Shown here: one piece after another, positions 12,901 through 23,925 of the stretch
Position numbering within the stretch: position 1 is the first letter of the stretch
How the letters are laid out: each line of letters opens with the position of its first letter
Assembly: GCF_051622035.1 (NCBI RefSeq)
Contig: NC_135359.1
Span: 32,889,501-32,953,500 of the forward strand
Source: Arctopsyche grandis
Lineage: Eukaryota > Arthropoda > Insecta > Trichoptera > Hydropsychidae
DNA length: 64,000 nucleotides
Direction: 5' to 3'
Position numbers and translations under genes: made by a program
The notes under the pieces: generated by a model
Seen by the model: the letters and a program-made list of their open reading frames with translations, nothing else
The model's database searches: none
What the model was told of the DNA's origin: nothing

Positions 12901-15900
12901 AAGCTTTAAATGACGTAATCGAATGACCCAGAATTATAGAAAGCATCGAAAAAAACCTGCAAAAAGACAACTAACTTTATTGCATCATATTTAATAATTA
13001 TATATATGTTTATTTTAATATTACTACTGCAAAAATTTGGCAATAGTGACGCATTCGCATGACAGGCTTTCCCAATGCACCTTGAAATTAAATCGAATAT
13101 ATTTTAAAAATTGCTTAACAACTACTGTGTAATAATTGTTAATGATTATAATAAAGAAGACTGAAAAGAAAAGTTATGTTGAAAAAAATTCACCTGCGGC
13201 ACACTCTAACACTATATAATTTATTTAGTTATAAAATGATACAAATCAAAAAAATGTGCCCGCGTTGTTTTCCTTTCGTGGTTTCCCCGCTTGCCTTCTA
13301 AAGCAGAAATGATGGACTATGAATAACTAATTAATAAATAAGTGGAGTTCGTGTGATACGATCAAGTCAGATAAAATCTGGATTGTCCTAATCATCCAGA
13401 TTTTATCCTGTAACAATAAAGGCGCAAACACACTAAATCGCACGACATGCACGTGCTCGTGGTTTCTAGCTGGGAAGGGCGTTTCTTCTGATCAATGTTA
13501 ATCCGTAAAATCTTATTATTTCGATAATTTTCTTTTAAATTTACAATTCCTGTCAAACCTATGTCAATATGAGGATAAAATGATCAAGTCAGATGAAATT
13601 GGAAGATCTGGACTGTTCTAATCATGCAGATCTTATCCTGTAACAATAAAGGCGCAAACACACTAAATCGCACGACATGCACGTGCTCGTGGTTTCTATC
13701 TGGGAAGGGCGTTTCTTCAGGTCAATGTTAATTCATACGATCTTATTATTTCGAAAATTTTCTTTTACATTTACCGTCGTGTCAAACATATTTCAATCTA
13801 TATTTATATAAAATTGAATGTATGTTTGTCTGTCCTGTCCTAAACCGGTAAACGGTAAATGATTTTTCCTTCAACCGGCATATCGGTATTTACTGGTAAA
13901 TGAAAAAAGTTTTTTTCGACTAGATAACTGTATTTTTTTGCATATACAAAACTATCTAACAAAAACACGTTCCACGTACAATTCTGTGTGTCTACCTTAA
14001 GAGAGCTGGACCCCAGTGCCTTATCCATACAAACGTATTAGGGCCGGGCCGCACCGTGCAATTTTGTCGGCCGACTAGTCACGCGACACGAAAAAATGTA
14101 TGTAAATGTGTGCGACAAACAAGTTGACGGGTGCGGCACGTCCCATCTACCTGCCTTCATTGGTCTGGTCGCCCTCAACCAAGTTGTTCGCGAGTTGAGT
14201 GGTGCGGCCCGGCCCTTAGACTTCTCCCTTTCTCAATTATTGCACTAAAGAAATTATTTTTTAATATGCTATGAATATCCACCATGTTTCTATTTTTTTG
14301 ATTAATCAAAAAATCAAAAATTTAAGGAGAAGTCTAATACGTTTGCATGGACAAGGCGCTGGGGTCCAGCCCTCTTAGGGCCGGGCCGCACCGTGCAACT
14401 TTGTCGGCCGACTTGTTGCGTGACACGAAAAAATGTATGGAAATGTGTGCGACAAACAAGTTGACGAGTGCGGCATGTCCCATCTACCTGCATGCATTGG
14501 TCTGGTCGCCCTCAACCAAGTTGTTCGCGGGTTGAGCGGTGCGGCCCGGCCCTTAAGGTGCAGACACACAAAATTGTACGTGGAACGTGTTTTTGTTAGT
14601 TGGTTTTGCATGAGCAAAAAAAAATTTTGGCATGCTTAGTCTGTGCCGCCACGATCTTTCCAAAACGCCTTATAGTATTTTCGGTGATATTTTACGCCAC
14701 CAAGAGAAATGTTTTTACATGTATTTAAAAATATTTTTTACATTTCTCCGGTGCCACCCCTGATAGTTATGTAGAATGCATGCGATCACCATGACACTTT
14801 TAAAAACTGTCAAACTACGAAGTTAATTGAAAAATATGTTACTTAAATGATTAATTGGCTTATAAATATGTATCCCATGGTGTTTATTGTGTGTTTTTGA
14901 ATGCATAGTGCAATTTTTAATGATGCACTTGCCCATCTTGCGAGTAATATAAGCAGACAGATAAGTTTTTATCGGACATACGTCGAGCACCAAGCATCAA
15001 ATACGACTGATGCTAAAATTATTTAGGAATGTCTGTGGACAATCCTCACTTGACAACAATATAACGCCTAAAGCCACTTCTATTATTATAACATTTCTCT
15101 GCCTTCACTCCATTAACATTTCATTCCAGTCTTTTTATTTAATTTTTTAATTATTAATATTTATTCAGAATAAATATACATTTTATGTACATATGTGTGT
15201 TGTGTATAAGTATGTGAATATATGTGTACTTATTAATATTTATTCGCCTAAAGCCACTTCTATTATTATAACATTTATCTGGTATGGAAGTCAAATTTTC
15301 ATTAAAATAATTTAAAAAAAGTCTTACTTAATACCATGTATAATCGATATCGAATTCTGTCGAGGTTTCTTATTAAAAATGATTTTATTAGTTTCGCAGA
15401 CACTAAAACATTTTATAATTTTAAATCCCAGTCCTTCATCTATCTGTGCATGATTTTTACCATTCTTCGTATGGCCGTTAGCATCTGAAACATCCATTTA
15501 TATTAATGTTAACACTTGCGTAAATGTGCGTTTACGATGGCTGTGAACCAACATTGAATGTTGACATCGCAGTCCAAGTGTTACACAAAACTATACTTCC
15601 GCGCTGTCAACTTTCCGTGTCACGGTCACGACCATCGAAAACGGGTCAGAGGCCAACATGCTTGATTACTTTCGACACTTTCATTACCTTTACTAATCAC
15701 AATATACGGTTTTCGCGATTCCACCATCGGTCGATAGTACTTAACATCCAAAATCGTCGCCGTTATGCACATTATTACTGCACCGATGATAATTATTCTA
15801 AAAATATGCAAAAAATATACACAAACAATTTCAAATACTCACGCGATAAAAATGGTTGCACAACTCACCCCATGGTTATAGTATTGAGTTCCCACAGCCA

Positions 15901-18900
15901 TGAATAATCATCGACTAGTTTTTTGACTTCCTCCATTTGAAACGAGGTATTGTATAAGTTCTGGTGTGCGAACATTTTCGAATCGAAATATTTTTGCAAA
16001 AGCACTGTCAGCTCGGCCTCCTCGCAAGATTTCGGCAAACACAAGCCCAACGTCATCCTGAACTATGTACATTCGAAATTAAATATTTATGAGTGGAAAA
16101 TACATATCTTAGTATGCTTAGATTAAAGGTCTGACCGCACTATGCGTCAAACGAACGGTCCGACACTTCACAACAGTGTGCGACAATACCGCACTTGAAC
16201 GACAGCGATGATCGTTCGGTACCTCTGAGCAAGATGGATGAAATGGACGCTATTATAGTATCTTTGATATGCGAGGAAGAAGAACAATCGAGAAAAACCA
16301 AAAGATTATGGCTACATGCTATTTCAAAGTCACGATATGAAGAAGGAGAATAATTGTCGTAAGGTAACCCCCACTCAACGACACTTGCATCACGTCGCGA
16401 ACGACACCTTGCGTCAAAGTTGGTCGGAAAGTCAACTTTGACGCACGGTGTCGTTCTACGTCATGCGACTATCGCGCACTGCATTATGTCTCATTCAATC
16501 TCACACAAACAATATTTGGTCGCGTACTGTTGTGAAGTGTCCGATCGTTCGGTTGTCGCATATTGCGGTCAGACCTTAATACAGTTCAAGTTTTTTTCAA
16601 GCTTAACCCTTTGAATGTTGACCAACGCCATGTTAAGTCCATGGGCCTGCAAAACGCCGACAGGCGTTGTATATTGAGCATGTACAAAGTAAACAAGAAT
16701 ACTACCTGCTAAGCCTTTAAAGGCAGCATTGAACGTGGGTCGTGTAATCTATGTCATTCATTTGTCAACGTTTATAAAGACTCGTTCACACCGGAATTTA
16801 TGAATTTAAAACCATAGCAGAATTACCCGATGGAAATCTCTAACTGCTGGGTGTTTTAGATTGTGGCTTGGAATTTAGATTGTGAGCATTACATTTTAAC
16901 AACAATGAAGAAGATGGAACTAGTTTCTTAATTTTAATTTCTGACAAAACAATTAAATTTCAAACTACGATTAAGACTTAACTATATGCCACTCCGGGTA
17001 TCCCTCTTATTCCCTAATCCACCAACACAACCCTCACTTTTATTGGCATAACCTATGCATTAGGCCACGGTTCCACGTGATAGACCAATGATTTTGCCCG
17101 GGATGGACCTTCTGTCGCCTTACAACTTTTCAGCTAGCACTTTACCACAAATGAAGTCGACCATTGTCGGTTCTGGTTCGCCGATATATCCAATTTTTTT
17201 CTTAATACACACTTTTATTTTTTTTCCATTAAAGTAACATCAATCTGACTACAATCAAGCTTGAAAGTGAATAGAGCGTCCTTTTGTGTTGGAATTTTGA
17301 CTGATTTTCTTATTTCTTATTTAGCCATATCTTTTTCTTTTCCTTTATATTTCTTATTTTCTTCATCTTTAGAATTCTTCGAATGACTATGAGATCCTTT
17401 ACTAACCTTGACCATCGGGCGGTTTACCTTTATTTGAAGGCGGTATGTCTCCGTAATCCCAAGGCCTTCTTCTGTGCAAACCACCGCTGTCCACACCTCG
17501 ATTACCCGTGTCCACACCTCCATCACCCATATCCACACCGTCCTCTTCATTATTGGAGACATCTCTTCCGTCTAGTTTGCGATTGTGATGAACACTAATT
17601 GTTCATCCTAACTAAATCAGTGGATGGTGATCGACCTTCCGTGTCCGATGGCACTGAAGAATAGTCCAAAAGAGTCCGAGACGGCAATGCTGGAGACTGT
17701 AGGGGGTCATCACCATCTGACATATTTGGTGTTCCATCAGCCCCACTTGAACCGGAATCAATGAATCTCTCGTGAAGCCCGGTCTTGCATAAATCGTTGC
17801 TGCGCTTCCTCACGATCCCTCATCTCTTGATCTTCTTTTTCCCTCCGCAGACTCTGTTCGAAGTTAACCTGAATCAAAACACGTGGTTTAGACGTTTCAT
17901 CGCGTTCCCCTTTTTGATTTTTTCAAATTCTTCATTGGGATTCTCAAGTTCTGAACTAAAAACTTTATTTTTTAATTCTTCCCCTTTTCTCATTCTCCAT
18001 CCTTCAACTCCGAATCAGTTTTCCTTACTCTTTCCGCAACTCGCCTTTGTAATTATGTCCAATTACATTTTAGCTTACGAATGGTACCGATACTGTTAGA
18101 TGGGGCGCTCCTCCTCTGCTTATGCTCACGACACTCTCAGACGAGCTGTCCTTGTTCGTCCCTCTCCTCCCGGAAGAACTCCTCCCGCAATACGCTTTTA
18201 AGTAAATCCTACAGAAGTATGTGATGTGAAGTATAAACCCTTCACCAGCCGTCTTCCGTACAGCATATTCTGTATGCTCCACCGAATAATCGTCGTTTCC
18301 ATTGAAAGGGAGACATCGTTTAACCAATCCTGGAAGGTCAGCTTGGCCTGGTTGGTGACGGCTTCCTTTGCTGCCTCCTCTACCGCCCTCTTCTTCCCAT
18401 GGGCCGCCATCTTGTTCCACAACATGATTGAACTCGGTGGCACGTGGTCCTCAAACTGCCGCTTCACTATCCAGGACCACGGTTGGGATGTGGCGGTTGA
18501 GGTGAAGACCAAACACGTGCGTTTTTCAGTCATGTTGTTTATTATAACGATACAGGCGGTGGCTTGACGGCTGACCGCTAGGAGTGCAAGTCTAACTGTT
18601 ACAGACGTTTACATATGTACCTGCCCCTTTCATCCCCCACCCCACAATCAGTCATCATGTGTGTGTGTGTGTTGTCTCAACTATTATGTAGGAGCTATCT
18701 TGTCAGAACTTAACATATATGCATTTTGCCGTAGCTGTTATGTTGTTTTTTGGAACTCTTCAATCAACGTTATTATATGTTTTTACGGATTATTTTATCG
18801 TTTTTCAATTATTTTCGTTATTTCTATAATTATCGTTATTTTCAGGCTATTCTTGTATCTAATTGAACTTATGCACTTTTTGCATTTTTCAATATTTTTG

Positions 18901-19908
18901 CACGAGGTGTATAATGAGTAGTCACCGGAGTCTGAGGGGGCCGTGTATTGTTCAAAGGTTGTAAATGCATTGTTAAAGGTTTGCCGAACAATGGATAGCA
19001 CTGTGACTATCCTACCTCTAATAATGAGTAAGGGCCGGATAACCAAGGTGCCGTCTTGAAAAAAACGGACCCAGAGGGTGCTGTGTATTGTTGATTGCAT
19101 TGTTAAAGGTTCGCCGAACGTTTTTTTTTTTTGGACTCTAGCTTTGTAAATAGAACTAAACCGCCCCGATTCCTAGAAAAAGCACTGTGACTATCCGGTG
19201 TCTAATAATGAGTGAGAAAAAGTTGTGGAGCTTTGATTCAGGGTGCCACATTCAGTAATTAAGTTTCGGCGAGAAATTTTGTATCCAAATAAAAGTAAGA
19301 AATAATAATTTGGTTTACATACCTCGTCTGGAGTGTGGGTGATGATTTGTATGTCAGAATGATGTTGGAAGTAAGCGACAAAGTATGCTGTCGGAAATGG
19401 CGGTAAGTCTTGGATTGTCTCAATAGTTCTGGGGCCCAGAGGACTTATAGCAACGTTCGTGTAGCTTTGTGTAGCTTCACATTGTCTTCGACTACCCAAC
19501 CAGAAAGTCCCACCCCAATGCAGACCACCTTTTGGCATCCCTGACGCATCTACCACTGTGTTTAAAAAATACATCATATTTATTTGTCTGACATATATGT
19601 AAGACTTTCATATACGAAATTTCGGATAAAATATGAATTATTACTTCCGGTTAGCAAAATAATATTAAATACGTATTTATTTTTAATTACTTCTTACTTT
19701 TGATAATCCATCTATTTCTGTTGACGATGGCTACGGCCATTTTGGCCAGATCTCTTCCACATGAGGTTGATACGCTTTCAGATGCAGAGGCTGTAGCGAT
19801 CAAGCCGTAGAATGGCGAATGGCTTATTAACTGATCGTCTATTGTGCTATTAAGACCATCATCGCCCGCTACTATTGTCAGCCCCAACAATACTATCAGC
19901 AGCCACAT
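6944..19908 (-). CDS. NRF-6-like acyltransferase, gene A (13 coding exons, complete)
   Basis: Nose-resistant-to-fluoxetine-6-like membrane protein of the acyltransferase-3 family, 721 aa. Exons in transcript order: 19908-19698, 19555-19323, 16062-15869, 15797-15688, 15484-15328, 12956-12801, 11395-11276, 11209-10964, 10886-10791, 9049-8920, 8845-8671, 8598-8456, 7138-6944. All introns are GT-AG and the sum, 2166 nt, is in frame. Exon 1 gives a signal peptide (MWLLIVLLGLTIVAG). Exons 1-3 form the Cys-rich NRF domain ([29 protein letters not shown]). Exons 5-13 form the polytopic acyltransferase domain, with K302-x10-H313 where the family normally has R-x10-H, the WWRNILYINN loop with paired cysteines (exon 8), RIGAY (exon 10) and a last membrane helix with FESPSIALNKI. 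The start is the ATG at 19906-19908; an acceptor at 19955/19956 suggests a further 5' UTR exon upstream. Family membership is firm; the substrate is unknown. Confidence 0.93.
7440..8160. repeat. Intron 12 of gene A: foldback element and CCGGTTAACCGG motifs
   Basis: The 1.3-kb intron holds clusters of CCGGTTAACCGG-like palindromes (7500-7545, 8090-8150) and, inside a segment bounded by TATGTTAA direct repeats (about 7595 and 7864), a perfect hairpin with 22-bp arms at 7768-7789 and 7794-7815. Probably a small MITE. No gene. Confidence 0.5.
9792..10734. mobile_element. Long-TIR, Harbinger-like non-autonomous element in intron 9 of gene A
   Basis: 943 bp with inverted ends of roughly 100 bp (outer TGGTGCCTACGGAC / TGGTGCGTACGCACC; inner GCGTACAAAATATCGAAATA at both ends) and TTA flanking both sides. 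The same family is at 32232-33533 in gene B. Target duplication and end structure fit PIF/Harbinger, but no transposase frame is left. Confidence 0.6.
11511..12335. mobile_element. hAT-type non-autonomous element in intron 6 of gene A
   Basis: Bounded by CAGTGGCGTGCCGTCC and CACCGCACGCCACTG, an inverted end pair shared with the MITEs at 59947 and 63763. Sub-terminal GGATGCTGTGGATGCTG at the left pairs with GGACAGCATCC at the right. No clean 8-bp duplication is left. Confidence 0.6.
12366..12486. repeat. Palindrome-separated short unit (family P), single copy
   Basis: About 110 bp from GTAGAGGTAGGATAGTCACA to GGCTCCGGTGACTAG, flanked on both sides by TTATTA. Reverse orientation to the copy at 18911. 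See the array at 25150-25960 for the family. Confidence 0.65.
13350..13800. repeat. Tandem duplication, period 230 bp, intron 5 of gene A
   Basis: Two adjacent copies, e.g. TAACAATAAAGGCGCAAACA at 13411 and again at 13641, both followed by CACTAAATCGCACGACATGC and TGGGAAGGGCGTTTCTTC. Each copy also has a short palindrome (AATCTGGATTGTCC / GGATTAG-type arms) at its start. No coding frame. Confidence 0.8.
13797..13930 (+). mobile_element. 5' fragment of Helitron-like element, family 3
   Basis: Starts A^TCTATATTTATATAAAATTG followed by GTTTGTCTGTCC, the same 5' end as the complete element at 52063-52420. It runs into CCGGTAAACGG-rich DNA also found at 29955-30230, so the 3' part is missing. Confidence 0.5.
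14041..14215. mobile_element. Harbinger-type MITE, copy 1
   Basis: 175 bp, TIR GGGCCGGGCCGCACC, flanked by TTA on both sides (14038-14040, 14216-14218). A 3-bp TTA duplication is typical of PIF/Harbinger. Inserted inside element X. The GC-rich open frames on both strands are non-coding. Confidence 0.75.
14378..14552. mobile_element. Harbinger-type MITE, copy 2
   Basis: 175 bp, about 90 % identical to the copy at 14041, same TIR and TTA duplication (14375-14377, 14553-14555). It splits the TTAA target duplication of element X. Confidence 0.75.
14672..15100. mobile_element. DNA element D, truncated copy (intron 5 of gene A)
   Basis: Matches the right half of the element at 61348-62049 (shared GAGCACCAAGCATCAAATAC and AATGCATAGTGCAATTTTTA) and ends in the TIR CCACTTCTATTATTATAACA. 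Left half missing. A second isolated end of the same family lies at 15240-15275. Confidence 0.7.
16126..16575 (+). mobile_element. PIF/Harbinger element with transposase N-terminus remnant
   Basis: 450 bp in intron 2 of gene A, ends (AA)GGTCTGACCGCA / TGCGGTCAGACC, flanked by TTA. Sub-terminal inverted repeats (ACACTTCACAACAG) lie at both sides. Internally 16234-16353 encodes 39 aa starting MDEMDAIIVSLICEEEEQSR and containing KTKRLWLHAI and SRYEEGE, then a stop. This looks like the N-terminus of HARBI1-type nucleases (acidic run, then RxWxHP-like, then EGE). The rest of the transposase is deleted, so this is a mobilisable derivative or relic. Confidence 0.68.
16607..16922. mobile_element. piggyBac-type MITE (TTAA, CCCTTTGAATG end)
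   Basis: Starts right after TTAA with CCCTTTGAATGTTG and is colinear over 315 bp with 57739-58064 in gene C (shared TTTTAGATTGTGGCTTGG, AACAACAATGAAGAAGATGG). The CCC end after TTAA suggests piggyBac. The right terminus has no clear TIR. Confidence 0.55.
17317..18567 (-). pseudogene. Unidentified GC-rich former coding tract in intron 2 of gene A
   Basis: This 1.25-kb stretch is clearly richer in GC than its surroundings and has protein-like minus-strand frames: 18533-18198 (MTEKRTCLVFTSTATSQPWS, then HGKKRAVEEAAKEAVTNQA and FQDWLNDVSLSMET), 18420-18070, 17813-17595 (GSSGADGTPNMSDGDDPLQS) and an acidic frame with GVDMGDGGVDTGNRGVDSGG near 17560-17480. The frames switch, so the tract is interrupted. 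I do not recognise the family. It could be a processed pseudogene, a retroelement gag-like region or unspliced foreign exons. Confidence 0.4.
18911..19210. repeat. Family P, two adjacent units
   Basis: Two diverged units separated by TAATAATGAG-type motifs at 18911, 19019 and 19203. Both share CACTGTGACTATCC, TTGTTAAAGGTTYGCCGAAC and GACCCAGAGGGTG or close variants with the array at 25320-25620. Confidence 0.7.
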
Positions 19909-20325
19909 CTCCTTCAAGAGATACTCTCTATTACCAACTTTTCCCCTTTCAAATCCTGCATAATTATTACGTTAGTCAATCTAAAATATATTCAGTGTTA
20001 CTAAAACTTTTGAGAATTGAAACAATAACTATCCAGTCATATCCAAATCATGTCACACCGGTGATATGTCCACAAGACCGAAATAGTCAGATCAGAGTTT
20101 CAATATTTTTAATGTTAAATAAGTACTCCAGCCCATAAATGGAAAATTACGGAATAAATATATATACATATGTATAAAAATATGTATGTATACATATTTA
20201 TATACATATTACTACTTTCATTACTTTCATTTTGTAACAATAACCTCAAACTATATAAAAACACATCATTGACAAACAGATTTTGTTATATTTTGAAAAC
20301 AAACCTGCAACTTAATTATACATTA

Positions 20326-20652
20326 CTAGCTGTATTACCCGGCTTCGCTCGGTATTTGTACATAATATAAACATGACTAATCTAATAGTAAACAATTTAT
20401 TTAAAAAAAAATTAAAAAGTATATAAAAATAGCCCGTAGTAGCCCGTCTAGGGCTACGCCCTCTGCGCCCTCCTGATCGTTTGCCGTCTAGGGCTACGCC
20501 CTCTGCGCCCTCCAAAATCGAATCGGTGCCTATGAATCGAAAAAAAAAATCGAATCATTTGTTCGATGACGTCACGGATCTGCGATCGAACGAACGATGG
20601 ATACATACATACATACATACAAACAAAGTCTCTTTCCAAATTATACATTAGA
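20326..20652 (-). mobile_element. Non-autonomous Helitron-like element, family 1
   Basis: 327 bp, minus strand: A^TCTAATGTATAATTTGG at the right, GAGCGAAGCCGGG hairpin and CTAG^T at the left. Carries two internal copies of TCTAGGGCTACGCCCTCTGC. Just upstream of gene A, but no regulatory role is implied. Confidence 0.72.
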
Positions 20653-23400
20653 TTAAATAAAAAACAAAAACTTTTGGAAATGACGGAATTACGAAATTAA
20701 GACATTTTTCATGGAATTTTATATGTAATTTTTTAAATATAAATCACCTGCGGCATAATCGTATAGTTTGTATTTATGTAAAAAAAATCCTACAGCCCCC
20801 CCCCCCCACTATACTAAATTAAAAATCATTTTTGATTGGGGGTGGCAAACTCAAGGAACGCGCCCCAGGTGGCAAAAACCCTATCCACGCCACTGACTCC
20901 AGTTAGCTGTCATCTAGAGTTAACTAGTTTTTCCCGTTGACATTTCAATGGGTGATTTTAGAAAAGGTCCATGATTTGAAATGGGAACTAATTTTTTGGT
21001 CAGTTATTAAAAGCAGTTCGTCAATCACTTTTAAACCGAGTGGTCAATACATACATATACATACATATAAAAAATTTCCAAGTGAAATAATCAGTTTAGT
21101 TAGTAAATTTGATTTATATTAATTTTAAAAATATTTTCTTTGCGTGTAAATATTATATCAAAATAAACTTTTAAAAAGTCATTTAATTTTAGTACTGACC
21201 GTTTCATATAAAATATTAACTAAACTTTATAAATAACTAATCATATATTATATTTACAAAATGCTTTTACTTTATCGGTAGTGTCCTTAATATACTGACC
21301 GTTTATTTCATTTACTGACAATTTATGAACTCAACCAAACTTTTACATATGTACATATAAAAAATATTTTTTTTTTTATTATAATAAGTGACCGATTTTT
21401 TGTTATCCCCGAATATACCGACTATTTGTTATAATAACTGACCAAAATCATTTAAAGCTACTTACCAATAAGCGTGTTTACTAGTGTTTTTTCCGTTGGC
21501 ATTTTCACATGTGATTTTACATATATACTCGTTAAGGACTTGACACGTGATTTTAAATTTATTCTAAATTTTTTTATGTTTAAAATTTATCAATGTATTG
21601 TGGTATGTAAAATATGTATGGATATAACTACAGTAGCATTAATCTTATAAAAAACTGGTTTTTGTAATTATTTCACAGATCCATCTGAATACTTCGATCA
21701 CTATTCAGAACTTAAAAATATTCAAAAAAATGAAAACCCATATCTAACAGGTAGGGCATATTTTGAAAATGAACTCAATTTAGCCGAATCGTGGACTTAT
21801 CACCATTGTTCTCTAAAGACACGATACTTTAAATGATTTGTTTGTTATTTGCTTCAATTCAAATTTTATTTTAAAAGTGTTAAACTTCATACCGAATCGA
21901 TCAACGCGGATCCGTAGAATACTATGGTGATAGGCGTAGAATTTCTTTTTATATGACTATTTTGGATAATTCATGCAATTAAATATTATATACAAAGCGT
22001 AGCAGGTGTAGTCAGCTTTTGCGAATATTTAATTTTTCATTTTGTAAAAGTCCACTAGAAATTTTTTATACAATATATGTGTTTTTATTATTTCCTTATA
22101 TTATGCATGTAAATGGATTTAAAATACTAAATTTTGAAATAGTCACTTGAAAGAACTTTAGTATGATTTGAGTGTATTATGATTTTATTTTGTTACACAA
22201 TTTTATTCACTATTTATTTATTATCACAAAAATATGTTCATGTGAGTAAGCATATTATTACACGAATATGAGGTATTTATGTACAATACAACGGATCTGG
22301 AAAATATTTATCTGAAAATAAGATTAATTATATCAGTTGATATAGTGCAAAATGAAGTTGAAAACCCACGACAAAAATGGTTTATTTGTAATAATTAAAT
22401 ATAAAAAAAATATTATATTTGATATGCTAATTTTTACCTCAACTCGATTATATGATGTGCATTAAGAATAAGAAACATCAATTTGTTGAATTTAGAAACA
22501 AATTTACATGTAAATATCTGCTAAGGAAATTATACATACATATATTTTTGCAATTTTTTTGCAATCTCACACATGTTTATAATTTTTAAAATGACATCAC
22601 TTGTTTCGGAATTCATTCCGCATGAGTGATGAAAAATGTCTAAATTATTAAAATTTTGATACCTAAGTATCAAAAAATTGAATTGATTCCGTCTATAAAT
22701 CACTTTATTTCAAAAATCTGTCTGTAAATTCAAAGTGCCTTCACAACCGATCTACATAAATTAGAACAGCTTTAAAGAATATAATGGAAAAAAATGGAAG
22801 TTACTGTTTACAATAAATGATTGTCTTTTAATTTAAATATTCACTTTTAACACCTTACGCGTAAAATTTATTACTAATAAATAGTGACTAAATTTACAGG
22901 TATCGTAATCCATAGAGAATTCGTATTGATTTCTGATTCCAGTTGCATTTTAAAACGAACGTGGTAATTTATACAATTTAAATTATTTTTTGTAAAATTG
23001 ATATTTATGCAAAACCTAATAATAATAATTTTCAATATTACAGAGAATGACTAAATTATTCGAGATCCGGTTTATAGCATATTATTCCCACCTATTATTT
23101 TGTTCGTTCGGTGGTAAAAATCATCTAAAGTAAATGTTTTGATTTTGGAATGTATACCACAGGAAAATAAACTAATTATAAAGTCATGTCAAAACTCATC
23201 AAGTAGTATTATTCCAAAATAAGTTGGTTATAGAAAATTTAATAAATATTGTTATGAATGATTTGACCATGTCTTGTCTTATTTTCTTAAATTAAAGTAA
23301 TTTATTATTTAAAACATTTATATGTTTCATTTGTAGTAAAATAGAATACACATACCTGACCTGTTTATTTATTTGCAATTGAACTGTAACTCTAAAATGC
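20653..23400. other. AT-rich intergenic DNA upstream of gene A
   Basis: No gene found. 20790-20900 has a poly-C run and CACGCCACTG, a likely hAT end. 21170-21480 has scattered ACTGACC(G/A)TTTAT motifs related to those at 1110-1190 and 27780-27860. The rest shows nothing beyond low complexity. Confidence 0.5.
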
Positions 23401-23658
23401 TCTTGATCATTTATTTATTTATTTATTTAAAGTTTGGACCGTTGTAGCATTACAGGAATTCCTAATGCGCCACAATGGTCAAAAATATAACAGAAAAGAC
23501 AAGAAACAAAATAATAAATTAAACATAACAAAAACAAAACATATATATACACAAACAACTAAAAATAATAATTATTATTATTATATATCGTTTATCGTCT
23601 TGAATGTTTACAAGGTTTTTGTATTTCGTAATATTCTTTCTCGATTATGATTTTCAAG

Positions 23659-23925
23659 TTATGAATTCCATAAGTCCTCACCAGATAGAGTTTCAAAATT
23701 TGTCATCCGGACTGACCGAAACCAATCACGACAAGCAAATAATACACCACCACCACGTCGATCTACTCTATCGCGACGATGCAGCCTCCAGGAAGAATCA
23801 AAAAGTTCAGCATCAAAAAATGATGAAGTCAACCATGTTTCCGTTAGTGCTACCATATCATCACAAATATGTAGTAGAAACGGCTGAATTAAACGCAGCC
23901 AGCTTTGTCCTGAGACCTCGTGCAT
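23659..23925 (-). pseudogene. Non-LTR ORF2 fragment (AP-endonuclease N-terminus)
   Basis: 88 aa. MVALTETWL and LHRRDRVDRRGGGVLFACRD match the APE-type endonuclease of LINE ORF2 (TETWL metal-binding region and the RDR...GGGV strand). Cut off by the internal deletion. Confidence 0.7.

Larger units (their letters stand above)
13931..14620. mobile_element. Nested palindromic transposon stack in intron 5 of gene A
   Basis: Outer palindrome W: arms 13931-13996 and 14557-14620 (AACAAAAACACGTTCCACGT and inverse) centred on TTAA. Element X (14001-14374), with TIRs GAGRGCTGGACCCCAG and TTAA on both sides, sits in that TTAA. Two 175-bp Harbinger-type MITEs then sit in TTA sites of X or of its flank. 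The insertion order W, then X, then MITEs reads directly from the interrupted duplications. Confidence 0.75.

Noticed and set aside
14347-14639. Overlapping frames on both strands in a GC-rich patch
   Set aside because: The patch is a 175-bp MITE present three times; GC-rich TIRs simply lack stop codons.
15524-15907. 127-codon plus-strand frame
   Set aside because: It is antisense to exons 3 and 4 of gene A, which have splice sites and paralogue support.
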